NCBI RefSeq assembly: GCF_022758295.1
Contig: NZ_JALDWJ010000002.1
Span: 62,001 to 126,000, forward strand
Source: Lysobacter sp. CFH 32150
GTDB taxonomy: Bacteria; Pseudomonadota; Gammaproteobacteria; Xanthomonadales; Xanthomonadaceae
Reading direction: 5' to 3'
Length of the DNA: 64,000 nt
Shown: positions 8,236-17,378 of the stretch, in pieces
Layout of the letters: every line of letters starts with the position of its first letter
Position numbering within the stretch: position 1 is the stretch's first letter
Position numbers and translations under genes: made by a program
Notes under the pieces: model-generated
The model's database searches: none
What the model saw: only the letters and a program-made list of their open reading frames with translations
Told to the model about the DNA's origin: nothing

Positions 8236-11200
8236 ATGTCTCGAATCATTCGAAGCGCAAGGATGGTGCTCGTTAGCGCCTGTCTGTTTATTACGACTCA
8301 GGCGCTGGCCGCGTCGCCGGTTTCTAAACCAACCATCGTTGACACGTCAACGACCATCATTGGTGCTGACGGTACGATCACTAAAGCCAAGGCGCGCGCG
8401 ACCTCCTCCGCTCGATCGAGTTTGCATTCCGAAGCGGTTGCTAGTCCACAGCCAGGCGAAATCACGGCCTGCCTCTCGGCTGGGGCTTGGGACAATTGCA
8501 TGACCGATACCCAAATGGCCACCACTGACTGGGGCATGGGGTACAACATCTTGCTGGACGGGGTGACGCCGTTCTACCGCGTTGAATGGACACAACTGGA
8601 TGGGACCGTATATCGATTCAGGAATTTCTACTTGGATGACGATTTATGCCCCGCTCCGACGCCAGAAAACCCGACCAACTACTACTTGGACTACAACGGC
8701 CCCTTTGCCGGCGATGAGCTCTGCTGGCCCGAGGGAAGCTGGCAATCGTGGTGGGTCTACCCACACAAGGCGGGCAGCTACAAGTTTCGCGGATATATTA
8801 ATTCCTATCCCAGCGAGCCTTTGAGTAATGACGTCGGCACGGTAGTGCCCGGCACACTTCGAATCGCCTCAGGCAGCGGACAGTCGGTCCCCGCAACTGA
8901 GTGGGCCCTGGGACCTCTCACAATTTCCATTTCTGACTTCAGGGGTAATCCGGTTTCATATCCCATCGAAACCAGCTCCACTACCAACCGCTTTGCTTTC
9001 ACCATCGCAGGGCCCACCAATTCGACAGGAGCCCTAGCCGATCCGTCCGCCGTGACTCCGGGCGCAAGCGGCTCTGCGAGCGCACGGCTACGCACCGGCG
9101 ACAAGATTGGCCAGTACAACGTGTCCGTAACATCCGAGGACGCGACGCCATTGAGTACGCCAGCGATATTGTTCGCCGTGTCTCGACGGCCGCCCGATGA
9201 CAACAAAGACAAGGAAGAAGGCAACGGCGAAGACTGCTCAGTTGCCGACCCGATCACCATCGGTATAGGGAACAGCTTCCAGCAGGAAACCGATTACGCC
9301 CGCACCGGTCTTTCGATTCTGGAGTTCGAGCGTTCCTACAATGCGCTCGGCTCCAAGTCCAAGTTGATGGGTAACTACTGGACGACAACCTTCGATCGAG
9401 CGGTGCTACCGCCCGCGATCGCAGGTGAGCCGACACGGGTGCGACGTCCTGACGGCCGAGTCATCCCGTTCACTCTGCAAGGCGGCCAGTACATGCCCCT
9501 GCGACCATATTTCCACGGCGTCCTCAGGGCCAATGGAAGCGGCTGGCAGTACGTCACGGAAGACAACACGACGGAAAGCTACGACTCGCAAGGCAAATGG
9601 ACCACGATTACCGATGCCACGGGACGCACGCTAACAGCTACGTACAGCAGCAAACCTTGGCTTACCAAGGTGACGGCCAATACCGGTGAGTCGCTGACGT
9701 TCGCGTACAACACCTACGGTCAGATCATCAGCGCAACCGATCACAGCGGCCGGGTCTGGACCTATACCTACAACGCATGGGCGAACCTTACCCAACTCAA
9801 GGATCCGGACGGGGTCTACCACACCTACCACTACGAATCGCCGTACAGCCCATACCTGCTCACGGGCATTAGTGTCGGACGTAACGCCACGCCCCAGGCC
9901 AGCGAGCGCTACGTTACTTGGACATTCGATGCGAACGGGCGTGCAATCTCAAACTATTTCACCGGTGGACTGAAGCGCTACGACATCAGTTACAACGACA
10001 TCACTGGAGAGCGCACCGTCACGGACGCTTTGTCGAATCAGGCCCTTTTCCAGACCAGAACGCTCAACGGGCGGGGCTTCGTGGACGCGGTTGTTGGCCC
10101 TGGTTTTTCAACCTGTGGGTTCGCCGATTCCGAGATCCAACGCGACCTCAACATGAATGTCACGCTCCGCACCGCATTCGGGCGCGCGACACAGTTCGGC
10201 AACTACGATTCGAAGGGCCAGTTCGGTTTCATGATCGAGGCCGCAGGGAAGTCTACAGCGCGCCGCTCGGACTACACCTACGATCCGCGCTTTATCCACA
10301 AGCCCACCTCGATCAGCCAGCCCTCGGTGTCAGCAGGCCAGATCAAGGTGACGCAGCGTGCTTATGATGCAGCGGGCAACGTGATTCAGGAATCGGTCTC
10401 TGGCTTCCGGCCAGATGGAACGCCGATCTCACGCGGTGTGACGCTCCAGTACAACGGTCCCTATGGCCAACTCTCGCAGATCGATGGGCCGCGCACTGAT
10501 GTCTCGGATATCACGCGCCTTGAGTATCACGCCACCACCAAGCGCTTGCTGCGGATCACAGACCCCAACGGCATCCAGCTTCGCAACAACATCACGTATA
10601 CCGCAACCGGACAAGTTGCCTCTGAAGATCGGCCGAACGGCCTGCATCTGACGTATACGTATTACCCGGGTACCGACTTGCTGAAGTCGGTAACGGAGGC
10701 TGGAACAGGCAGCACACGCACAACCACCTGGACCTACAACGACCGACGCTGGGTGACAGCGCTGTCTTTTAGTGATGGCATCAACACAGACATCGCAACC
10801 AACTTTGAATACAACGCCGCCGGCGATATAACGAAAGTGTGGTCTCCGGGCGCGGGCGCAATCAGTTACACATTGGACGCGGCTGGTAACCGCAAGAAGG
10901 AATCGTATCTCGAGGACTATGCGGGCACAGAGCGTCGCTGGGTTCAACGAACCTTCGATGCGTACGGGCGCACCAAGGACCTGATCAATGCGGACAATCA
11001 GTCTCAGTACGTTGTCCATCCCGAGGGCACGCTTACGAGCAGCATCGATGGACGGAACAACACAACGTCTTACACCTACGACGATTTCAAGCGCCTCACG
11101 CAGACACTGCTGCCAGGGCAGGTCGCAACCTCGTATGGGTATGACGCTCAAGATCGGCTTATAAGTGTCACCGATGGCAATCAAGCCACCACGGCCCTGC

Positions 11201-13551
11201 TCTACGACGACCTGGGCAATCGCATCCGCCTGGAAAGTCCGGACACCGGAATTACCACCTTCGCGCACGATGCCGCGGGAAATGTCATCGGATCTACTGA
11301 TGCGCTGGGGCAAGCGACGGCCTATACCTATGATGCAGGCAACCGCCTTAAGACCGTCGACCGCGTCGGTACTGCTGACGACGAGTCGTACACCTTCGAC
11401 ACCTGTGTCAATGGGTCAGGTCGGCTCTGTATCGCAACCAACGGTATTGGCGACTTCGTTCGATATGACTATGACGTGCTTGGCCGTGCCGCCAAGCAGA
11501 CCACCAACGCGGGCGTCGTCAGCTACCAGCATGATGCCGCAGGCAATATCACCGAGATCACTTACCCCTCGCAGCGCAAGGTTCGATACGTCTACAACGG
11601 GGGCAGCCAGGTGACCAATGTAACGGTCATCGATGGTGGTAATTCTTATGCCCTGGCGCGCAACATCTCGCACCTTCCCTTCGGTCCTGCCAGGAGCTGG
11701 ATCTACGGCAACGGGCTCAGCGAAACCCGGCAATACGACCTGCAGTATCGACCGGTGACGTTCAACGCCGGCGGACGCTCTGCGGTCAGCTATGGGAGCT
11801 ATGACGGCGACAGCAACCCAACCCAGCGCACGCTCAACGGCGACTCGCAGGCTTTGACGTACGACGCCCAGGCACGGCTGGATACAGCTTCCGGTGCGTT
11901 TGGCACACGCGACTATGGCTACGACGCCGTCGGCAATCGCACCAGCTTGAGTGCCGATGGCCAGACGACGTCGTATGCCTACCAACCACAATCCAATCGC
12001 CTGCTTTCGGACACGCAATGGAGTTACACGCACGATCCCAATGGCAACGAAACCAGACGGCAAGCACTCGACGGCCATGGCTGGGACCTAACCTATACGG
12101 CCAACAACCGCCTGATGGGTGTTACCGATCTGGAGAGCCCGGTCACACTCTTGGGGGCGTACCGCTACAACGCCCTTGGGCAACGCACCCTCAAGAGCAC
12201 GCCGTACGGCGACACACGGTTCGTTTACGGCCCTTCCGGAGAGTTACTGGCGGAACTGTTACCTGATGGCAGCGTGACTCAGGAGTACGTGTACCTCGAT
12301 GGCGCGCCGATCGCCCTTCTGGGAGCGCCAGCAGCACCGGCCGCGCCGTTCGGCGTCGATCAGACCATCGACAATCCCGCGAGCGATGCGGCCTGCTCGG
12401 TCAAGCGTGCATCCGAGGCCATCAATGGCAACTACCTGCTCTGCCCTCGCACCGGTTCCAGCTTCCAATTGGAATGGCCTTGGGAGCCGCCCTATACCGG
12501 TGACTACGACCTCTACATCCGATGGGCGTGGACATCCGACTCACAGTGCTATGAATTCCGGTTTGTCACCTTCCCGACATGCGTCGGTGCCGGCGCTGCG
12601 GCAGGCACATGGGTATCGCTGGGCCGCCATCACCTGGTCGCAGGCACGCGGGATCCTATGCTCAGCACCCAGGCCAATAGCTGGAACAACCTCAGCCTGA
12701 AGATGGATGCGATCCGCTATGTGCTGGCGTACAAGGATGTGACTGACCGGGACTACAAGTATGTACATACCGATGCCCTCGGCACACCGCAGCGGGCGAC
12801 CGACAAGCTCGGTACGGTGGTCTGGCAGGCGAGCTACGATCCGTTCGGTGCTGCAGTCATCGACGATGATCCCGATGGCGACAGCGTCCATCAAGCCCTG
12901 AATCTGCGCTTCCCTGGCCAGTACTACGATGCCGAGACTGGGCTGCATTACAACTATTTTCGCGATTACGATGCGCGGCTAGGCCGCTACCTGGAGGCTG
13001 ACCCGATCGGCCTCCAAGGCGGACTAAATCTCTATGCTTACGCCGACGGCAATCCGGTTGCTACAGTCGACCCCCAAGGGCTTTGGAGCGCCAGTCCCGG
13101 GCAGAATTATGGTCCGATGTACTCCAATAACCCGGATCGAAGCGTCTATGTCGCTCCTGCCGGATACATCCGCTACAAGCGAGGCGATAACACGATCATT
13201 CCCGCCCCTGGATTGCATGGCAACATCCTGTGCCTGCAACTCTGTCTTGGTCTGCAGTTGACAATCACAGGCGGGAGCGAAGGTGCGCCCTATCATGCTG
13301 GGCGCAACCACCCTGCAGGAAAGGCGTGCGATTTCGGATGCAACTCGAACCCTGCCCTGTGCAAAATCCCCAATGGCACGGTCACGGATTGTGCCGCCAG
13401 ATGTGGCTTCACCAACGGAATGCGCCACGCACCAGATCACTGGCATCTGTCAACTGCGCCCGGCGACAGGGTGCCCTCAATACTTCCGCCGCCGCCGGCG
13501 CTCCCGTTCGGAGATGGCCCGATTGTTCCTCTTCGTTTCCCCCCGCCCTGA
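8236..13551 (+). CDS. Exported RHS/YD-repeat protein with M15-like peptidase tip
   Basis: A 1771-residue protein. ATG 8236 follows an AGGGA ribosome site and opens a Sec signal peptide ending near ALAAS. Residues about 25-330 are an N-terminal exported region. Next comes the SVADPITIGIGN segment that precedes RHS shells, then many YD repeats (YDAAGN, YTYDAGNRL, YGYDAVGNR). Residues about 1369-1500 interrupt the core with a Trp-rich golvesin/carbohydrate-binding-like insert. The RHS core resumes at YKYVHTDALG and ends YLEADPIGLQGGLNLYAYADGNPV...DPQGLW. The last 150 residues carry HPAGKACD and DHWH, matching the M15 (VanY-type) zinc site H-x-x-G-x-A-x-D plus H-x-H (His1692, Asp1699, His1737), and are Cys-rich as expected outside the cytoplasm. 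A peptidoglycan-peptidase toxin is inferred. Confidence 0.88.
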   Translation: MSRIIRSARMVLVSACLFITTQALAASPVSKPTIVDTSTTIIGADGTITKAKARATSSARSSLHSEAVASPQPGEITACLSAGAWDNCMTDTQMATTDWGMGYNILLDGVTPFYRVEWTQLDGTVYRFRNFYLDDDLCPAPTPENPTNYYLDYNGPFAGDELCWPEGSWQSWWVYPHKAGSYKFRGYINSYPSEPLSNDVGTVVPGTLRIASGSGQSVPATEWALGPLTISISDFRGNPVSYPIETSSTTNRFAFTIAGPTNSTGALADPSAVTPGASGSASARLRTGDKIGQYNVSVTSEDATPLSTPAILFAVSRRPPDDNKDKEEGNGEDCSVADPITIGIGNSFQQETDYARTGLSILEFERSYNALGSKSKLMGNYWTTTFDRAVLPPAIAGEPTRVRRPDGRVIPFTLQGGQYMPLRPYFHGVLRANGSGWQYVTEDNTTESYDSQGKWTTITDATGRTLTATYSSKPWLTKVTANTGESLTFAYNTYGQIISATDHSGRVWTYTYNAWANLTQLKDPDGVYHTYHYESPYSPYLLTGISVGRNATPQASERYVTWTFDANGRAISNYFTGGLKRYDISYNDITGERTVTDALSNQALFQTRTLNGRGFVDAVVGPGFSTCGFADSEIQRDLNMNVTLRTAFGRATQFGNYDSKGQFGFMIEAAGKSTARRSDYTYDPRFIHKPTSISQPSVSAGQIKVTQRAYDAAGNVIQESVSGFRPDGTPISRGVTLQYNGPYGQLSQIDGPRTDVSDITRLEYHATTKRLLRITDPNGIQLRNNITYTATGQVASEDRPNGLHLTYTYYPGTDLLKSVTEAGTGSTRTTTWTYNDRRWVTALSFSDGINTDIATNFEYNAAGDITKVWSPGAGAISYTLDAAGNRKKESYLEDYAGTERRWVQRTFDAYGRTKDLINADNQSQYVVHPEGTLTSSIDGRNNTTSYTYDDFKRLTQTLLPGQVATSYGYDAQDRLISVTDGNQATTALLYDDLGNRIRLESPDTGITTFAHDAAGNVIGSTDALGQATAYTYDAGNRLKTVDRVGTADDESYTFDTCVNGSGRLCIATNGIGDFVRYDYDVLGRAAKQTTNAGVVSYQHDAAGNITEITYPSQRKVRYVYNGGSQVTNVTVIDGGNSYALARNISHLPFGPARSWIYGNGLSETRQYDLQYRPVTFNAGGRSAVSYGSYDGDSNPTQRTLNGDSQALTYDAQARLDTASGAFGTRDYGYDAVGNRTSLSADGQTTSYAYQPQSNRLLSDTQWSYTHDPNGNETRRQALDGHGWDLTYTANNRLMGVTDLESPVTLLGAYRYNALGQRTLKSTPYGDTRFVYGPSGELLAELLPDGSVTQEYVYLDGAPIALLGAPAAPAAPFGVDQTIDNPASDAACSVKRASEAINGNYLLCPRTGSSFQLEWPWEPPYTGDYDLYIRWAWTSDSQCYEFRFVTFPTCVGAGAAAGTWVSLGRHHLVAGTRDPMLSTQANSWNNLSLKMDAIRYVLAYKDVTDRDYKYVHTDALGTPQRATDKLGTVVWQASYDPFGAAVIDDDPDGDSVHQALNLRFPGQYYDAETGLHYNYFRDYDARLGRYLEADPIGLQGGLNLYAYADGNPVATVDPQGLWSASPGQNYGPMYSNNPDRSVYVAPAGYIRYKRGDNTIIPAPGLHGNILCLQLCLGLQLTITGGSEGAPYHAGRNHPAGKACDFGCNSNPALCKIPNGTVTDCAARCGFTNGMRHAPDHWHLSTAPGDRVPSILPPPPALPFGDGPIVPLRFPPP

Positions 13552-13587
13552 AATTGCCCATTTCGCGCCAGTCGTTCTGGAGGACCT

Positions 13588-14130
13588 ATGCGTCTGACAA
13601 ATCTGCTCTTTGTGCTGGCTTCCTTAGGTCCCTGCCTAGGTGTGCAGGCCGAGGGCGTCGAAGATCCCGCTATGAACCCGGAAGCCGTGCTTAAGAAGGA
13701 CTATGCGGACAAACGCTATTGGCCGTCGGGACAAGGCCTTCGGGAGAGAATCGAGTTCTGCGGAGGAGATTGGTGCCAGGAAGTACTGATGGAGCGACCA
13801 GAAACTTCGCAGAAGCAGGCATGGGATGCCGCCTTTCTAATGTTCTATTTCTTCGATGCGAATGAAGGATTTCGGTCGCGGCGTAGCGCCACTGCAACGC
13901 GGCTGTTGGATCGGTATTCCAAGAGTTGCGTTTCAGGCGCCCCTGAGAGCAGAGCATCTTGTATTCTTCAGAAACTGCAGTCTGCACATAAGCTTAAGTA
14001 CCGAAGGGTTCAGTACGATGTTGGCTACCGCTGTTACAGCGAGTTTGATGCTGCGCCGCCTCACTTCACGAATCGAGGCGCATGTCGTCGAATCAAGGCG
14101 TCTCCCTCTAAGAATGCCGACACCCGGTAA
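13588..14130 (+). CDS. Exported protein, candidate immunity to the RHS tip
   Basis: A 180-residue protein of no recognised family, with a signal peptide (RLTNLLFVLASLGPCLGVQAE) and six or more Cys in the mature part. GGAGG stands 8 nt before the ATG and the gene begins 36 nt after the RHS stop, so it is likely co-transcribed. A small gene directly behind an RHS variable tip is normally its immunity gene. Export fits a toxin that acts on peptidoglycan in the periplasm. The function is inferred only from position and export; a lysozyme-inhibitor-like or accessory role is possible. Confidence 0.6.
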   Translation: MRLTNLLFVLASLGPCLGVQAEGVEDPAMNPEAVLKKDYADKRYWPSGQGLRERIEFCGGDWCQEVLMERPETSQKQAWDAAFLMFYFFDANEGFRSRRSATATRLLDRYSKSCVSGAPESRASCILQKLQSAHKLKYRRVQYDVGYRCYSEFDAAPPHFTNRGACRRIKASPSKNADTR

Positions 14131-14276
14131 CGCGTCTTGTGGCAAGGCGGGCCTCAGATTTCCAAGGCGAGAGGCACCTGAAGCCGATCACCGCTGACGG
14201 TAACTCTGACGGTACGCGGTAAGGCAACGCGATAGCGATCTGCGCAAAACGTACGTTGCAGCACACAATTCAGTAG

Positions 14277-14292
14277 CCCCCACCTCCACCAT
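14277..14292 (+). other. attR-like direct repeat of the tmRNA 3' end
   Basis: An exact copy of CCCCCACCTCCACCAT from the tmRNA terminus, 6.2 kb downstream. It is immediately followed by a strong terminator, which was probably the original ssrA terminator before insertion. The 146 nt between the upstream gene and this site show no coding signal. Confidence 0.7.
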
Positions 14293-14297
14293 CACCA

Positions 14298-14331
14298 GAA
14301 AACGGGCCGCGGAAGCGGCCCGTTTTCTTTT
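14298..14331 (+). terminator. Rho-independent terminator beside attR
   Basis: A symmetric stem (AAAACGGGCCGC, loop GGAA, GCGGCCCGTTTT) followed by CTTTTG. It lies at the distance from the att core expected of an ssrA terminator. Confidence 0.75.
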
Positions 14332-14407
14332 GTGGCATGACCAACGGCCATGCCGCGCTCACGCGGCTCAGGCTATGTTGGCGACCCCGACACCGTGGAG
14401 CAACCCT

Positions 14408-16486
14408 ATGCAGCGCCTTGGATGGATCCTTGCCACCGCCCTCCTCTGCAGTTGCAAGGCAGAACCACCACCCGACCAGGCGACGCCTGCGGCCGCAACG
14501 GAGCAGCCCATTCAATCCGGCGTTGATCTCGTCGGCATCGACAAATCGGTGAAACCGGGCGACGACTTCGATGCCTACGCCAACGGTGGCTGGCGTAAGG
14601 CGACCGCCATTCCCGAAGACCGTTCAGGCACTGGCAGCTTCGTGGTGCTGGTGGAGTTGGCGGAAAAACGGAACTCCGAACTGCTCCAATCGCTGGAAGC
14701 GGCCAAGCCGGCCGCCGGCAGCGACGAGCGCAAGATCGCCGATTACTACGCCGCGTACATGGACGAGGCCGGTATCGAGCAACGCGGCCTGCAACCGCTG
14801 CAACCTGAACTTGCAAAAATCGAAGCGATCGCCTCCTCGAGCGACCTTGCCCGCGTGCTTGGCAGCACCGTGCGTGCCGATACCGATCCTCTCAACTCCA
14901 CCAACTTCTACACCGACAAGCTGTTCGGCGTGTTCGTTGCGCAAGGCCTCCAAGATCCGGAGCACTACGTCGCCACCCTGATGCAAGGCGGCCTAGGCAT
15001 GCCCGACCGCGAGTACTACCTGTCGTCCGACAAGGAAATGGCGGACGCGCGACAGAAGTACGAGGCTTACATCGCTACGTTGCTGGAGACCGCGGGCATC
15101 GCCGATGCGGAAGCGAAGGCGAAGGCCATCGTCGCGCTCGAAACCAAGATCGCGAAGGCCCACGCACCGGTCGTCGATTCGCAGAACGTGCACAAGGCCA
15201 ACAATCCATGGGCGACCGCGGATTTCGCGACGAAGGCGCCGGGCATCGACTGGGCCACGTTCTTTGACGCTGCGGGCCTCGGCTCACAGCAGACCATCGT
15301 GGCTTGGCAACCGGGCGCGATCAGCGGCATCGCCAGCGTGGTCGGCAACGAACCGCTGCAGGCCTGGAAGGACTACCTTACCTTCCACGCCATCAACCAC
15401 AGCGCCGCTTTGCTGCCCAAGGCCTATGCCGATCTCCGCTTCGGCTTCTACGGCACCACGCTGCAAGGCACACCGAAGCAGCGCGATCGCTGGAAGCGTG
15501 CGCTCGACGCCACCAATGGCGCGCTCGGCGACGCGGTCGGCAAGCTCTATGCGGAGAAGTTCTTCCCGGCCTCGTCCAAGGCCAAGGTCGAGGAGATGGT
15601 GCAGAACATCCTCGCAGCGTTCGGTGAGCGCGTGGATTCGCTGGAGTGGATGACCGCCGAGACCAAGGCCAAGGCCAAGGAGAAGGCAAAGACGATGCGC
15701 GTCAGCGTCGGCTACCCGGACACCTGGCGCAACTACGCGGCGCTGGAGATCCGTGCCGATGACGCGCTCGGTAACCGCCTGCGCGCGGAACTGTACGAGT
15801 ACAAACACCAACTGGCCAAGCTGGGCAAGCCGGTGGATCGTGGTGAGTGGTGGATGACGCCTCAGACCGTCAACGCCGTGCAGTTGCCGCTGCAGAATGC
15901 AATGAACTTCCCGGCGGCGATCCTGGAAGCGCCGTTCTTCGACCCCAAGGCGGATCCGGCCGCGAACTATGGCGCGATTGGCGCGGTGATCGGCCATGAA
16001 GTTAGCCACGGCTTCGACGACACCGGCGCGGAGTTCGATGCCCAGGGCCGCCTCGCCAACTGGTGGACGCCCGAAGACGCCAAGCACTTCAAGGAGTCCA
16101 CAAAGAAACTCGCCGATCAGTACAGCGCGTATGAAGCCCTGCCGGGCCTGCACCTCAATGGCGTGCAGACATCGGGCGAGAACATCGCCGACGTTTCCGG
16201 CTTGGCAATCGCGTACATGGCGTACAGGAAGTCGCTCGGCGGTAAGGAAGCGCCGGTGATCGATGGCCTGACCGGCGACCAGCGCTTCTTCCTCGCCTAC
16301 GCTCAGGCCTGGCGCAGCAAAATCCGCGACGCCGCGCTGCGCCAGCGCGTGCTTACCGACGGCCACGCTCCGGCCAACTTCCGCGCCCAGACGGTGCGCA
16401 ATATCGATGCCTGGTACGAAGCGTACGACGCCAAGCCGGGCGATGCGCTCTACCTCGCGCCCGAGGCGCGCGTGAAGATCTGGTAA
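14408..16486 (+). CDS. M13-family zinc metallopeptidase lipoprotein
   Basis: A 692-residue neprilysin/PepO-type endopeptidase. ATG 14408 opens a lipoprotein signal (LATALLCSC, lipid Cys16). An earlier in-frame ATG at 14330 lies in the terminator and is rejected. The N-terminal M13 half starts DKSVKPGDDFDAYANGGWRK. The catalytic part has IGHEVSHGF with HExxH at 530-534 and the third zinc ligand in ENIADVSG (Glu591). The C-terminal DAWYEAYDAKPGDALYLAPEARVKIW is typical. Such enzymes cleave short peptides in the periplasm. It stands alone, convergent with an OmpA-family gene across a shared terminator. Confidence 0.95.
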   Translation: MQRLGWILATALLCSCKAEPPPDQATPAAATEQPIQSGVDLVGIDKSVKPGDDFDAYANGGWRKATAIPEDRSGTGSFVVLVELAEKRNSELLQSLEAAKPAAGSDERKIADYYAAYMDEAGIEQRGLQPLQPELAKIEAIASSSDLARVLGSTVRADTDPLNSTNFYTDKLFGVFVAQGLQDPEHYVATLMQGGLGMPDREYYLSSDKEMADARQKYEAYIATLLETAGIADAEAKAKAIVALETKIAKAHAPVVDSQNVHKANNPWATADFATKAPGIDWATFFDAAGLGSQQTIVAWQPGAISGIASVVGNEPLQAWKDYLTFHAINHSAALLPKAYADLRFGFYGTTLQGTPKQRDRWKRALDATNGALGDAVGKLYAEKFFPASSKAKVEEMVQNILAAFGERVDSLEWMTAETKAKAKEKAKTMRVSVGYPDTWRNYAALEIRADDALGNRLRAELYEYKHQLAKLGKPVDRGEWWMTPQTVNAVQLPLQNAMNFPAAILEAPFFDPKADPAANYGAIGAVIGHEVSHGFDDTGAEFDAQGRLANWWTPEDAKHFKESTKKLADQYSAYEALPGLHLNGVQTSGENIADVSGLAIAYMAYRKSLGGKEAPVIDGLTGDQRFFLAYAQAWRSKIRDAALRQRVLTDGHAPANFRAQTVRNIDAWYEAYDAKPGDALYLAPEARVKIW

Positions 16487-16510
16487 CAGCAGGAACTTCC
16501 GCGAAATAAG

Positions 16511-16546
16511 AAAAACGGGCCGCTTATGCGGCCCGTTCTCTTTTTG
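16511..16546. terminator. Bidirectional rho-independent terminator
   Basis: The stem ACGGGCCGC-TTAT-GCGGCCCGT (16515-16536) has A-rich sequence on its left and T-rich sequence on its right, so it can stop both the M13 peptidase transcript and the convergent OmpA-family transcript. Confidence 0.8.
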
Positions 16547-16561
16547 CCGTGAATTGAAGAC

Positions 16562-17236
16562 TTAGCTGCGTACGGGTACCAGCGTGATTTCGACGCGGCG
16601 ATTCTGCGCTCGACCGGACTCGGTCTCATTGCTGGCGACCGGACGGCTCTCGCCGGCACCGACCACGATCATGCGCTGGCTCATCACGCCGTGCGAACCG
16701 AGGTAACCGGCGACCGAGTTGGCACGGCGCTCGGACAGGGCCTGGTTGTAGGCATCGGTGCCGACGCTGTCGGTGTGGCCCGCCACTTCGACCACGGTCT
16801 GGTTGTATTCGGTCAACGTGCGCGCGACGTTGTCGAGCACGGGCAGGAACTGCGGCTTCAGATCGGAACGATCGAAGTCGAACGTGATGTTGCTCGGCAT
16901 GTTGAGGGTGATGTTGTCGCCGTTGCGGACGACATCGACACCGGTGCCGGCCATGCGCTGGCGCAACGCGGCTTCCTGACGGTCCTGGTAGGCGCCGATC
17001 GCACCACCGGCGAGTCCACCGACGCCTGCACCGACGAGTGCGCGCTGGCGACGCTCGGTGGCGTCATCGCCGCTCAACAGGCCGGCGACGGCACCGGCGA
17101 CGGCACCGATGATCGCGCCACGCTGGGTGCGGTTGGGGTCGTCCGGCGCATTGGTCTGGCCGGTATAAGTGGCGCAGCTGGACACCAGCAGCGAGATGCT
17201 CATCGCCGCAAGGCCAACCTTCAGTTGCATTTTCAT
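16562..17236 (-). CDS. OmpA-family lipoprotein (YiaD-like)
   Basis: A 224-residue protein with a lipoprotein signal (SISLLVSSC, lipid Cys21), a Gly-rich zipper region (GAIIGAVAGAVAGLLSG and GAGVGGLAGGAIGAY, about 42-83) and a C-terminal OmpA peptidoglycan-binding domain (about 110-222, with FDFDRSDLKP, VEVAGHTDSVG and LSERRANSVAGYL). It would tether the outer membrane to peptidoglycan. It is a single-gene unit ending at the shared terminator. Confidence 0.93.
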   Translation of the reverse strand: MKMQLKVGLAAMSISLLVSSCATYTGQTNAPDDPNRTQRGAIIGAVAGAVAGLLSGDDATERRQRALVGAGVGGLAGGAIGAYQDRQEAALRQRMAGTGVDVVRNGDNITLNMPSNITFDFDRSDLKPQFLPVLDNVARTLTEYNQTVVEVAGHTDSVGTDAYNQALSERRANSVAGYLGSHGVMSQRMIVVGAGESRPVASNETESGRAQNRRVEITLVPVRS

Positions 17237-17378
17237 GGTGCATCTCCTTGTCGCAGGGATAGTAATGATCCGTCAACGGACCTGAATAGGCCGCGACAAG
17301 GTAAGCACGGAGATGTCAGTGATGGGTGACGACCGCAGGCTTGCGTTTAGCCTGCGGTTGGAATGCCTCGTCGAGTCA

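Noticed and set aside
8047-14276. Integrase gene within the tmRNA island
   Set aside because: No tyrosine or serine recombinase frame is present; only the RHS gene and its partner are found.
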